The notes: generated by a model not told the origin, from the sequence alone. A stretch of 64,000 nt of DNA from Tilletia caries (GCA_032718865.1 JALUTQ010000045.1:1302001-1366000); one strand, 5' to 3'. Positions 44,369 through 56,001 are shown, numbered from the stretch's first letter. Made by a program: numbers and translations.

Positions 44369-44619
44369 GGCGAGTGAGGAGGAATGAGTGTGCTGGGCCG
44401 CTGGGTGTAGCCGGTAGCGGGGCAGATCCTCAAATTTCTCCAAGTTCTCGTTCTTCGAACGTCATGCTGGGCAACCTGATGGAACCGCGTCTGAACCGCG
44501 TCTGAGCCGAGACTCTGTTTTCAGACTTTTCAGACAAAACTTCGTTCCTGAGCTGCAGCGTCTCTGCCGCGTCTGAACCGCCCATGCCGCCTCTCAGCCG
44601 TGACCTGCGTTTTACTGTG

Positions 44620-44626
44620 GCTTCCC
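44620..44626. repeat. Right target-site duplication GCTTCCC
   Basis: Matches 33281-33287 exactly. Its last three bases (CCC) are shared with the left duplication of the next element (CCCCATC, 44624-44630). Confidence 0.8.
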
Positions 44627-44630
44627 CATC

Positions 44631-46468
44631 CTCAGGAAAAGTGGACCGGATGTTGAGACGCTGTTGACGCTCCTGAGACGCTGTTTAGACGCTGCTCAGA
44701 CGCGAGTCCACGTGACATCGGATTTGCAGCGGGCGGGACACGCTGTTGACTCGCGCCCAGCACGAGCCTGCTTTCGACCCTACATCGCCAGCTTCTAACA
44801 GCGTATCAATCCCGCTGCCGACACGCCATGGACACGATGCTCCCACACAGCAACATTCTTCAAGCCTCCAAGCAGCGAAGCCGGACCAGCGCGCTCGTTT
44901 CCGATACGCTGCGAAGCCGCTTCTCTCCACAACCTTGTGCTCCGTCGTCGCCCGCCAGCCTGTCGACCAAGCATGCTCCATGGTAACACGCTGTCAAGAC
45001 GTTGCATCAGAAGACTTAGCGTGCGACAGACAAGTTTACCACCACTCACCAGCTCTGCACTGCGCAGGCAGCCATCACTCATCAGCTAACCATCTCCTTC
45101 ACTCTCTCATACATCTGCGCTCCCGCTTCTCCCACCCGCAGTTCGCACCAGCGCACGTTTGCGCATCCTCAAGATCTCAAGGCCCAAAGCTTGCCGCGTT
45201 GCGCTTTCGCTGCTTTAGCCTCGAGCTCGTGTGAGTGATGCGAGGCTCACCGCTCAATCGACTTACGGTGCCATCAGGTATGTACTGACACTACTTTCAT
45301 TCTCCAGCAGCACATTCCCCATTTCCCAAGAAGCGCAGCACCACCACAGAAGGTTGGCGTAGGACGGAGAAGGGGCGGGTGCGAAGGATGCAATCATGCA
45401 AGGGTGGGATACAGAGTACAGATTGCCTGAGGGTGAGTCCTTTTCTCTTCGTTCGCCCCCTTTCTTTCCGGATCTCTTCCTCTACACTGACGTCTGGATG
45501 CTGACCTTTCATTCTCCGTTGGATTGATAAAGGCAGTACAACCGCGCTTCAAACGCAAGGCGATGGCTTGCTTCGCAGATGAGGAGTGAGGACTTGCACC
45601 TTCCTCCTTTGACCCCATCATCCCTGACTTCTCGCCCCGCAGGCTCCAGCTCAGAGCCACTGGACTTCCCACACAGACCAGGAAGGCGGTTATGGCTCAC
45701 CCTCGTCAGTACTGAGGTTGTACAACGCGAAAGTGAGTCTTCCCTGACTTGCTTTCTTCGTTGAGCCAGCGCAGCGCATAGCCGCATACATGCGTGCCTA
45801 CATTGCAGGCAAACACTAACTTCTTTTCACCTTCATCCCCCGGTAACAAACAGCTGCTCGCTCAAGTCCAGAACGCATCCGTCGTCGCCGTCTTGATACG
45901 CACATCGTCACCATTGCAAGTTTCCGGCAAGGTTGCGCAGTCCTCGGCCGCCGAGGCCCGGAGAGCTCCGCCGGGCTCTCCTCAGCTGTCAGTAAGTAGC
46001 AATGGCAGCACTCTGCGCATGTATTGCCGTCTTCGGCCCTCCCTCGCATTCTTCTGGCCTCTTTCCGACTCTCGGTCCTCCGCTCCATCTGCCTTCGACG
46101 TCGCGCGCGAAACGAGACATCACGGGAAACCACTTCCAAGAGTTGTCAGCGTAATGAAAGCGTGTGTGTGTATGAGCAGCGTGTGAGAAGCGTATGTACA
46201 AAGCAGGAAGGCAGTGGAAGAGAAGTGGAAGAAGAGCGTGTCAACAACGTGTCCACAGCGGGAGACACGCTGTCGACCGCCTCTTTTGTGTACGCAGCGG
46301 ATGGATAGCGTGTCTCCCGCTCTTGAGACGCTGTCGGCACGCATCACACGCGGTGCTGAGACGCCCAGAACCACAGCGTCTAAACAGCGTCTCAGGAGCG
46401 TCAGCAGCGTCTAAACAGCGTCTCAGGAGCGTCAGCAGCGTCTCAACATCCGGTCCACTTTTCCTGAG
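44631..46468. mobile_element. Second, non-autonomous DNA transposon (1.84 kb)
   Basis: Inverted ends start CTCAGGAAAAGTGGACCGGA and match for about 66 bp with one mismatch. The 7-bp direct repeat CCCCATC flanks both ends (44624-44630 and 46469-46475). The right arm contains two tandem 31-bp units (AGCGTCTAAACAGCGTCTCA, about 46377-46440). The inner part (44740-46200) has only short open frames, none with a recognisable domain. It is probably mobilised in trans. The GACGCTG-type subterminal repeats resemble those of the adjacent large element, which suggests a related transposase. Confidence 0.85.
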
Positions 46469-46610
46469 CCCCATCGCCCCATCCACGTCCATGACATGCA
46501 CATAAAAGGGGCCAAAGCTGACCGCTGACCCGTGCTTCCCTACATCATCTCTCACTTCCTCGTCCCTGCCTCTTTCTTCACCTTTCCCCCGGCAGACTTC
46601 GACCTTCAGA

Positions 46611-47740
46611 ATGCAAGTATACGGCGAGCGGGAGGGCAAAATCGCCCTCGGCGAAGAGACGGCAGAGCAGATTCCATTCCTCACCGACGCAAAAGAGGAC
46701 GACCACGTCCAACAACAGCAAGTCGTCAGGGGTCTGCAGCTCAATCGACTCGTTTGGCTGGCCATATTGATCATTGTCGCGCCTGTCTACATCTTCTTCG
46801 TTTTCCACGCCCCAGGACCTCACTGGCATGGGCGCCCGGGCCCCCACGGTCGTCATCGCCCTGGACCTCCCCAGCCACCGACTCCTGTACAGTGCCATGT
46901 CATAAACAGCGCTACTCCGTCTCTCAACCTGTCTCTTGATGCCACTCTCTTGGACCGGCCCCGAAGTCGACGGCACAAGGAGAATGACGTCCGTCACGGA
47001 CTGCACGCTCCACGCCCCACGCCAGGTGACCAAGATCACGGCCCCCCTCCGCCACCTCCTCATCGTCCTCCTCCAGCTTTTGGTCCTCAGTTCTTCATTC
47101 ACCCTTCCCTGAGCGGAGTCAATGCTTTGTCCATCTTGCGTACAAAGCCGATCTCTCCTCCGCCTGGTCCGCCTCCGCCCCGCGACCACCGCCACGAGAC
47201 TAAGAAAAAGCACAATGAGACGGACGAGCGACCTCTTCCTGAGCCTGTCCTGGCAGAGATTCATTTCGAACCAGGGACTGACGAGGGCTTCATTCAACAA
47301 AGCGAGCATCACAACCTCATGGTCAAGCAGGACGAGAAGAAGAATTCCGAGCTGTTCGTTTGCGTCATGCGCGCAGGCCCGGGCTCGATTGGCCTAGCAG
47401 CTTTCGTGAGTCTATCCGCAGAACGTTGTTGAAACTCAGTGAACCCTAGTCTTATTTCAGTACCGCCTTCCCCCTTCCGCAGCCTGTTGACCCAACCAAG
47501 GAAGATCCAGAGGATTTTAAGCACGATCAGCATCATCCACCCCCTCCTCCGAAATTCCGTCCGGATCCGCCTTGCGGAAGGAAGCCACCTCACGGCCATC
47601 CGCCTCACTCCCCATTCTCCCCCGAGTTCTCTGAGCTGCTCAACAGGCTGACTCTCACGCTCCATCTCCCATCTGACTTCCCACCGGCTGGCCTCGACAT
47701 CAGCATCCATCCCGGACCGCCCTTCGGGCCCTATCTGTGA
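46611..47740 (+). CDS. Single-pass membrane protein, Pro/His-rich, unknown function
   Basis: Two exons: 46611-47405 and 47483-47740; 350 codons plus stop. The intron ends at TTCCGCAG (47482); using the earlier CAG at 47460 would meet a stop after nine codons, which decides the acceptor. About 46 hydrophilic residues precede one transmembrane helix (LVWLAILIIVAPVYIFFVF). A long Pro/His-rich region follows (PGPHWHGRPGPHGRH, PPPPPHRPPP), with a predicted folded segment containing EPVLAEIHFEPG and a C-terminal GLDISIHPGPPFGPYL. A type II topology is likely. The transposon insertions end 143 bp upstream of the ATG; an ATAAAA box near 46502 remains on the gene side. Confidence 0.75.
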
Positions 47741-48017
47741 TGAATCTACTGCTTTGCTAGGTGTCTCACCTGTCCCTCAAGTTGGGACTTTGGGAGCCCG
47801 CTGTCCTTATTTTCCTGTATTCATTCATATCTTTCCCGTCTGCATGACTACTGCATTATTGTGGCCTATTCGGGGGGGGGGGATAAGCCAACGAAAGAAG
47901 GCTCCGAGCACCCCACGCGATGCCGAATCTCGTCGCGCTCAGGCCGAGTTACGACGACTCTGATACACAGAAACGAGCCCAGGGAAGTTCCCAGTTCCCA
48001 ACGATTGCTCGAGCGAA
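47741..48017. other. Short intergenic region
   Basis: 277 bp with a G run at 47871-47881. It contains the 3'UTR of the membrane-protein gene and the promoter of the next gene. Nothing else seen. Confidence 0.5.
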
Positions 48018-50630
48018 ATGGCAGCGCCTCTCTATAGTGAGTGCTTGACTGCGGCGTGGACAGGTCTGCATGCGCGTCGAAGTTGCGGGCCGAGCGCTGA
48101 CATGGCTCTATCTCGCCTGCGCTATCTGTGAACTTGCAGCTACGGCTTCCGGTCAGCTATGGCACGCGTGAGTACTCGTTGAAGCTATCTGGGCGCATTA
48201 TGCCAGAGGCACACGTCTCTGCTGCGGGTACTGGCGATACACTGACGCACTGGACCTGCGCACTCGCTCGATCATCAGCGGCAAGATCCTTGTTGCAACC
48301 GTAGGACTACCAGGTCAGTCATGGCCGTTTAACTTGCATGCACACCCGTGCGCAAGTCCATTGATTAGCGATGCTGATGCTCTTCTCCGCTTCCTCCGCT
48401 GCCAACACGCCTCGCCTCCATATATCTCCTTTGCCTTGTACAGCGAGAGGGAAGACCCATCTCGCGCACGCGCTGGAGCGCTATCTTCGCTGGCTCGGTG
48501 TCAAGTCTCAAGTGTTCTCACTAGGCGATTACCGGCGGCGCGTCATAGGAGGTGCCGAAAGTCTGCCCAAAGACTACTTTGCTGATGGTGAGTGGAAACT
48601 GCCATCCCGAATCAATAGTAGTAGTGACGAGAGTACTGATGAGCTCAATCTCGATCCCTCCGTGGACGTGTGCCAACTTTGACAGGGGGGCGATCTGAAT
48701 CGACCGAAGCGCTCCGGCAGTCGATACAGAACGGATTCGATCAGACGGTAGCCGACTTTTTCAACTTTGGGGGTCAGGTGGTGATCTATGACGCCAACAA
48801 TTCTACCCAGAAGCGCCGATATGGCATTCGAGAACGGTTCGGAAAGATGGGCGTGAGCGTCATGTTTATGGGTACGTACCAAGGCAGAACAGCATGGCAG
48901 TGCAGCGATAATGTGTAGCTCAGGCTTGACTAAAGCTCGCCTCTTTATTACCATCTTGGGCAGAGAGCATCTGCACTGATCAATCGATAGTCGAAGCCAA
49001 TGTTCGCTCCGTCAAGATCTCGAGCCCAGACGTACGTCAATCTGTACCTATACTCACACGCGAGAAGATGCTGACCCCCGATCTGATCTTGCAGTACGTC
49101 AATTGGGATCCGGAGAAAGCTGTGCAGGACTTCTACAAACGCATTCAGGGCCATGAGAAGGAGTACGAGCCAATCGAGGCACCATCTTTTCCATACATCA
49201 AGATCATCAATGTCGGTCAAAAAATCATCGTAAACAACATTCAGGGATACCTGCAAAGTCGAATCGTTTTCTTCCTCATGAACATTCACAACAAGCAGCG
49301 AACGTGAGTAATTATTCCGCGCTCGAGTTGAACTCCAGCGTACTCCATGCACTGTTCTGATCGAAGGGAGCTTCTTTCCACAGCATTTACTTTGCGCGAG
49401 CTGGAGAGGCACTCATTGAGCATCTGTACAAAGCCGATGCAGATTTGTCCTCTCTCGGATGGGCGTATGCCGACCGCTTGGCCGAGTTCATGGAAGAGCT
49501 TCGGCACAAGAAGGCCTTGGAAAATGCCGAAAGCGCGAATCTGGAGCGCAGGGCATCCGTCATGACACAGAAGGAGAGGACAGGGGACTCTGGTCTGGAG
49601 CCGAGACCCAGTGCAGGCAGGATGACAGCCTCCGCGGCGTCAGCTGGAGAGTCAGTGTCACTCGGAACCGGGAGTACGCCGACTGGTCCTATTGCAGCCT
49701 CGCCTTTGCAGAGGCCCTCGCATCAAGACGAGGAAGGAGCCGGTCCTGGCGAAGAAGGTCGTCCGTTGGTGGTAAGTCAGCAGTTTGACTCGTCGAGTTG
49801 CCAAGTCTGTAGCTGACTCTGTCTTTGCTCTGAAATTGGTCCTGGTCGCTAGATATGGACATCTGCTCGACGCAGATCATCTCATACAGCATGGCCATTC
49901 TCGGAGCGAGGATACCGGGTGATCGAGCGTCCTCAGCTCAGCGAGATGAATCCTGGTGTTGTCGATGGCATGAGCGCGGAAGAGGTCAAGAAGCGATTCC
50001 CTGACGAGTGGGAGAAGAAGCAGAAGGAGGTGAGGATATTTCGACCACGCACTGGAGTAGGCGCGTCGAGGAGTTCACAAGCTGATCCACCAGATTTCCC
50101 ATCACAGCCGTACTCGCACCGATTCCCCCGTGCGGAAAGCTATCACGACTTATCGGTGAGTGCACCCGGGTGCATCAACGGATGATCAGCAAAGGGATTA
50201 ACTTTTGGGACATTCGTATACCATGCAGGTCCGACTGGAACCCATTATCTTTGAGCTGGAGCGAGCCCGAGGAGACGTGCTCATCATTGTGCAGTCATCC
50301 GTCCTTCGTTGTTTGTTGGCATACGTGCAAGGGCGCAAGCCTCACGAAATTCCGCTGATCAGCGTACACGAGGGCGAGTTGTTCGAATGCGCACCCACGG
50401 CGTACGGCGTTAAGACGATCCGTCACGAGTTTTGGGATCCGATCAAGGAGCGCGAGGAGCGGGACAAACGGTTCTTCCAGCGCGATCAGGACGACCTCGG
50501 TGCGGATCCTGAATCGAAGACAACCGAGGAGCTCTTCATTAGGGGAGGCGCCGATGGACACCGTGCTGCCAAAAGTGACCAACACTCCGCCAAATTAAGC
50601 AAAGGACCGACCGCAGAGGCGGCGCCATAG
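48018..50630 (+). CDS. 6-phosphofructo-2-kinase with degenerate fructose-2,6-bisphosphatase domain
   Basis: Eleven exons: 48018-48036, 48140-48167, 48279-48313, 48444-48587, 48686-48871, 48964-49031, 49095-49303, 49384-49771, 49853-50029, 50108-50155 and 50229-50630; 567 codons plus stop. The kinase half has the P-loop GLPARGKTHLA (joined across two introns), YDANNSTQKRR and ESICTDQSIVEANV. The bisphosphatase-like half keeps ERPQLSEMNPGV, PRAESYHDLSVRLEPIIFEL and VLRCLLAYVQG. However, the phosphohistidine motif RHGE is RAGE (in YFARAGEAL), and the second catalytic His is Gln (IIVQSSVLRC). It should make but not break fructose-2,6-bisphosphate, the allosteric activator of glycolysis. A Ser/Thr-rich linker of about 80 residues lies in exon 8. 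Confidence 0.92.
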
Positions 50631-51949
50631 AAGAGCTCCTTGTGGTCCACAGACCTGGCCATACACGGAAATGCTGCTGGGCTGTTCGATGCTGTACATA
50701 AATCGCACTTTGTCCGAGGCCAAATTTTGTTCTAATCGATTCCAGTTGGACATATCGGTCACTCGGGCGCAGATTGAATTGTCCGAGGGTGTTGCGCAGT
50801 GAGTGGAAGGAAAGACACTTACGTCGGGGTTGAGGAGCAAATCTTTATGCGTCCATAAAGACCATAAGATATGTATGTGACTTTTTCCGATGTTTGTCTG
50901 CTTGATGCGGTACTATGGTTTTGTGATCCATTACATAACTGGGACCGTGGGAAATAGTCACAGCTCGGGATTTCTGCATGCAGGTTGTATATTGTATAAA
51001 ACTGCATATATAATATATGTACGATTTAATGATATCCGCCTCATAACGCCACATGCCACAGACCACACAGTTCCGTGTCGAAATCAACAACTTCATAAGC
51101 AGATCTGTCAGACTGTCAGCCTTTCTGAGGACTTGGCTGGGTGCTTGCAATACATGGTCTTCTTTCCACGCGATCCCCTTTCCTTTCTTGCGGCGCATGA
51201 TGTACCAGTGACTTTCGCATCTTCGGATGCGGGCCATATGCGCCATATGGCGTGTAGATTCTCTCTCGTCGACGGTCTTATAAACCGCCCTTATCATCAT
51301 CAACTTCTTCAAAGGACACAAGGAAGGTCAAAGCTACAGCATTTTGAAAGCCTTTGAGTTTCGTTATGTACTGCTGCTGCGACGCATTATTCATTATAAA
51401 CAGCGAGACAAAGGACTGGCACAACGATCTCGGCACAGACGACGAACCAACATGGACTCGGAGGAACAATACTGAATGGCGAGGCTGGGCGGCTGGCCGA
51501 GTAGCTGCGTCGCTTCCTGGTAGAGCTCATATCATTTCTGAGGATACAGCGACTCTAGTGGCAGGCTGATGTATGTATAGCCGCCGAAAACTCCGTGTAT
51601 GGAGCGCAGACACTCGTAAAGCCGCCTTCAAATATGCTAATTCATACAGCAGGGCGCCCGACCTTGGTAAAAGCAATCCGTGCTGAGATTGACATCAATT
51701 AGAAGGAGCATGCGGACTGAACGAGGTGGGTCCATAAAAGGGTGGAGGGACAGAGAGATAGAGAGAGTAGGATGGTCAGTCGATGTAAGACCATCATATC
51801 CAGTAAAGTACCAAACTCACGATTATGGACAAGTTACCTTGCCAGCCAACTGACCAGGTAGAGCTGTGCCCCAAAGTTGGAGCAAATGGTTGAGCCAAGG
51901 GAGCGGTGGAATCAGGCGGGTTGAGCGGTATGCCGGAGTCGGGCAAGGT
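50631..51949. other. Convergent intergenic region
   Basis: 1.3 kb, AT-richer than its neighbours around 50860-51050. Open frames here are short and lack coding features. No repeat or RNA gene recognised. Confidence 0.5.
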
Positions 51950-53449
51950 TTAGGCGCCAGGGTAAGGTGGCTACAGAGGCGATGTTCGACCAACAAGGGG
52001 CCGAAACAGAACAAGTCAGGAAACGCAATGGTCATCGGCGACATGTGGAATGGCGGGACGAGACGTACCAGAGACGAGACTTCATAACCGAACTTGAGGC
52101 GATGGGGCTGAAAAAAATACAGGAACAGAACCAGTCAGTAAGAGTCTCTTGAGACGGATGTGGTCCAGCACTGATTGTTACCTGTGTCATGAATCGTGGG
52201 GAAAGGGGAAGGTCGAGAGCATGGGAGGCGGTGGCCGTGATGTTGGTCGTGGTGGTGGTCGTGTTGGTGGGGGATTTCTCGCTTGCACCGTGTCGTGAAC
52301 TGGCATGTGGCGATGTGTGCTGTACATAAGAGTTCTGGAGAAAGGCCCGTGTCATGTTCCAATCGTAAGAGCCCAAGGTCTCCGAGTAGTAGGAGGGGCG
52401 AAAGCCATCGATTGTCAGTGCTGCACCAGGCATGATCATCGTTGATTCTGCTGCTGCGCTCGGTGCAGCTCGTGTCTCTGCGACTCGAATCGCTGATGCA
52501 GCTCCTGGCGACGGTACGCCGGTGAGTGGTGCCACCGCTGCCACCGGGTGCCGTGCTCTTACTTCTTGAGTAAATTTTCCCTCCGCTCCCTGTGCGATCA
52601 CTGGCGCTACTGAGTTCGTTGCTGACGACGTGCTGAAATGCCCATAATGGTGCGGCAGCTCAAATGGGAGCAGCTGGCTCGGTTCCTGTTGCGTAACCGG
52701 AGCAGAATGCATGTCATTCATCAGAATAAGGACCCAGATCAGTCATGAGCAAAGATCGTGCTCACATGACAGAATCTCTGGTACAGGCCGGTGTGCTCTG
52801 AGACATTGCTATACACAATGCCCTCGCTCGGTGCCTGATGATGTACCGCTGGGTGCTCCGAATAGGCACGACTGTCAGCCACGGCGAGATTCGCGTGTGG
52901 TGCAGACGTATGCAACGACACAGGAGTGGTGAATGATCCCGACGAGATGGCAGCAGCGGCGCCGTTGATATGCTGATAGGCGAAGTGACTGTCCTGCTGC
53001 GTGTGGAAGGGACCGGCTTCGGTGGTGCTCAGCCTTTCGGGGGCGTACTGTCCACCTTCTGCGCTCGTGATGCCACGCTCAACGACTTCCGCCTCTGCAG
53101 ATATGTGACCATGGACAGATGGATCTAAGCCTGTCGAGTCAGGCTCTCTCCTGATCTCCTTGCGCCTTGGCTTGTATTTGTAGCCTGGATAACGTTCCGT
53201 GTGCTCCAACTTCTTCTGCTCGGCCAAGTCTTCAAACCACCTCCGTACGCTCAGGGGCTCTTCCTTCCACATGCGAGCCAACATGCGCGTCAAGCCACCC
53301 TTTCCAGGTCGTTGGGGTGACCCGCTGCCGGTGGACGGAGACAAGGTGAGGCTTGATCGCGAACTACCTTTGGCCAGTTCCCTCGACTTTGCGGCTCGGT
53401 ATAGGATCCATGAGTTCGGAGGCCGTGGGGGAGGATGTGTGCTGGACAT
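51950..53449 (-). CDS. MATA-type HMG-box transcription factor, copy 1
   Basis: Four exons: 53449-52766, 52685-52182, 52107-52069 and 51970-51950 (21 nt); 415 codons plus stop. The HMG box starts almost at the N-terminus, PPRPPNSWILYRAAKSRELA. It is interrupted by a Ser/Gly/Pro-rich loop of about 25 residues and resumes GLTRMLARMWKEEPLSVRRW, EDLAEQKKLEHTERYPGYKY, KPRRK. This is the mating-type A (MATA) HMG subclass, a sequence-specific DNA-binding, DNA-bending domain used by fungal sexual regulators. The remainder is disordered, His/Ser/Ala/Thr-rich. A clear relative lies 8.2 kb away in the same orientation (61347-62700). No pheromone, receptor or homeodomain gene is in the window, so a mating-type locus cannot be claimed. 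Confidence 0.85.
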
Positions 53450-54148
53450 GGTTGTAGCTGAAGATAGAACCGGGGAAGTATGTAGCGAACCGGAGAGCCG
53501 TCCTCTGGATGTATCGAAGTCTGGCGATGAGGGAAGGCCTTAGAACGGCGTAAGGCCTCAGCTGCGTCGCGTCAGCATTTGTTAGGGAGGATATGTGGAC
53601 CCAGAGGCGGCAAGGGTCACTTACCGTGCGGTCGCGGTAAGAAATGCAACGGGCGTGATGGACTGGTGATGTGCAGAGAGCAGTCTCTCAGCGACAAACT
53701 TGAAGAAATTCCGTTGCCTCATACATCAGGTCGATACGTGGTGCTGCGAGGACTTGGTAGTCGCTCTTGAGTTATAGGCACAGGTCTTGCCGTAGGCGTA
53801 CTCCCCAGATAAGATTTCATGTTGATCTTTAGGCGGGAACCGAGACCCGGAGGAGATTTGATCCAGCAAGCGGAAGGTGTGTGTACGCACATGGTACATA
53901 CGGCTATGCAAAGCTCAGCCTCCCCGGAAGATCGCAAGGGATCCAGCATCGAGTGATTCCTCTGTCATGAACGCTGCTACAAGGACTCGTTACTATAAAT
54001 ACTGTACGGCCTCAGCTTTCAGCGCTCGAAACCTAGCGATGCTGGCTCGTTGAGAGCAGGAACTTCACGTAACGCGATACTACTGTCCCTCTCTAACAAT
54101 CAGCTAATCCTTGGCTCTGAAATGGTTGAACTTGCAGCCGCTTACCTC
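53450..54148. other. Upstream region of HMG copy 1, up to the LTR element
   Basis: 700 bp with no supported gene. It ends in the 5-bp target duplication ACCTC (54144-54148) of the retrotransposon. Confidence 0.5.
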
Positions 54149-54400
54149 TGTCAGAGTTCGGGCATAGCGGAGGCTTGGTCCGACGGTCGGGTCCTCTCTG
54201 GTCCATGATGTGCGGAGTTTCAATTTCTTCTTCCTTCCTTCATATACTTCTCTTCATCACTCTCCTTTCCTGGAATCTACATCCATCATCTTTCTTCAAC
54301 CGAGTGTCTGATCTCTCGTCCTCCTCGCGCACGCGTTAGCAAGACTACCACTCTCGGTGAGTAGTCGAGCAGCAGTCGCGGCTGTTCACGATCCGTGACA
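54149..54400 (+). repeat. Left LTR
   Basis: 252 bp, TGTCAG...TGACA. It lies directly after the target duplication and should contain promoter and R region. The primer-binding site should follow at about 54401 (GGTTATGAGCCC), but I cannot match it to a tRNA by eye. Confidence 0.97.
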
Positions 54401-54587
54401 GGTTATGAGCCCATTACTCCATCGCTGCGCGAGGAGCTGACTGGAGGGGTCCGAGACTCAATACTCACCCACACACACTCTTTTTGTTTTTTGTTCCCTT
54501 TCTCTCTTTTCCCGGCATGCCTTACGACTCTTCTCATCGGACTGATCATCCGCCTCACGCAATTACGACTCACTCTGTCCACAGACT

Positions 54588-56001
54588 ATGGCAGACACGA
54601 CTACACAATCAGCAACCGGTACCAATCCCTTTGCAACCGGCAAGCAGTCGGACATCCCCTCCGACGGATTCAAGATTCGCGGCATCTCAGACTACGACAA
54701 TGTTTTTGATGATGTTGAAGCTTGCAGCCCGCTCCAAAAGCTCTCCGGAGCTGCGGGTAAACAAGGCCACAGTTGTTCTTCTACAAGGCAAGGAGAACTG
54801 GGAGCTCTGGCGAAAGCGATTGGCCAACTTCCTTCAACCTACGCTCGGTGGTCGGCTCTGGCACCTGATGTTGGCCCATCCAGCCACCTCTGTGGAGGCT
54901 TACCAACAAATCTTGGCTGAATCGGACGACGCCCCGGTGTCTTACGAGGAAGCCAGCGCTGTCCGGTACTCGGACTTAGTACTGATCGGCAGCAACGTCT
55001 GTCAAACTCTGTCGGACGAAATAGTGGACGACGTCTGTCCCGCTAGCGACGAGGGGTACGATCCCGTCAACGGTCAAGAACTTTGGTCGAAGCTGGTCGA
55101 CAGGTTCGCGAGTAGTAACGTCTCTCTACTTCAGGCAGCTGAGAAGGACCTCTCTAGCTTCACACTCGGCGACCTGACCGCAAAAGAGGTCGGCCGTGAC
55201 CTCAAGCAGATCTTCGCGCGCATCTACAATGCAGGAGGCGGACAGGTTCCCGAGCATCGCAAGATTGGCAAGATCCTCGCGTGCTTCACAAACTCTCGCT
55301 TCGAGAACACGCGGGCCGCTATCGAGGAGAACTGGTCCAATGACTATGCGTACACCTTTGACGCTGTTGTCAATCGGTTCGTGAACGCCGAGACACTGGT
55401 GAGCGTGTTCCATGGAGAATCCGGCAACCAGGACGGTGTTCGGGCATTACGCGTGCAACCCGTTGTCTCTGCGTCCACATCAATCAAACCGAAGGCGAAG
55501 GGCAAAAGTCACCGCAACAACAAGTCAGGAGGAGCCTGTTGGTGGTGTACTATCCCGGGCCATGGAATCAGTGTCTGCGAGAAGAAGCGCCGAGGCGATC
55601 ACCCTCATCCCAACAGTGAGGCTGCAGCAAAGGGCTGGCACCAAGAGCCCCCTCAAAAGAACCAACAGCCTCAATACGTCGGCTTCGTTTCTCCTCAGCA
55701 GCCGGCCCCGTACCCCGTCGGCGCTCGGCTGATGATTCCCTATCAGGGAGGTATGGGCCACGCTACCGCCATGCACGCCTATGTCGGCGCTGGCGCACTT
55801 CATATGCAGCAGCCCTACCTGGTGTACCCGGCATATGCAGGCACGGCGCACCCTACTCCTCATTTCGGCGGCCAGCACACCCCACCGAGCCTCGCCCACC
55901 GGATTGGAGAGGTTCCGGCGAACTCTGCTCCCACTCTGAGCCTAGCTCAGCGGCTCAGTGACCCGTCGAATTCCGAATACTTCCCTGGTCATCCCTACTA
56001 G
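54588..56001 (+). pseudogene. Gag region of the copia element, one frame change, ends at TAG
   Basis: The start is the ATG at 54588 (MADTTTQSATGTNPF). The coding frame shifts forward by one base near 54745 and then stays open to the TAG at 55999-56001. The protein has a UBN2/copia-type Gag core (KENWELWRKRLANFL, LWSKLVDRFASSNVS) and a CX2CX4HX4C zinc knuckle (CWWCTIPGHGISVC). Gln/Pro-rich sequence precedes the stop. The TAG is in the same frame as the downstream protease and is followed by GGA. It could be a readthrough stop separating Gag from Pol or a simple mutation. Confidence 0.8.

Larger units (their letters stand above)
33288..44619. mobile_element. 11.3-kb Tnp2-type (En/Spm-CACTA-like) DNA transposon with cargo genes
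   Basis: Left end CACAGTAAA at 33288; right end TTTACTGTG finishing at 44619. Short inverted ends are followed on both sides by subterminal repeats of a GGCTGAGA / TCAGACGCGG / GACGCGGTACAG type (33310-33530 and 44470-44610), as CACTA elements have. The flanking direct repeat is GCTTCCC (7 bp). It carries a transposase gene (41181-44368), an unrecognised multi-exon gene (37709-40237) and a gene with a ubiquitin-conjugating domain (36588-37456), all on the minus strand. The 33.3-36.4 kb part contains internal duplications and intron-like GTCAG/GCTGAC tokens but no protein I recognise. Seven bp is longer than the 2-4 bp usual for CACTA elements. Confidence 0.85.

Noticed and set aside
33288..44619. 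KDZ or Plavaka-type element
   Set aside because: The transposase motif order (DGAQ, IPGPKSPGDIESFLWP, GCKTC) fits Tnp2. I saw no KDZ cysteine clusters or Plavaka core.
44740..46200. A spliced gene inside the second transposon
   Set aside because: Several GT-AG-like pairs exist, but joined frames show no domain and low-complexity Ser/Arg sequence only.
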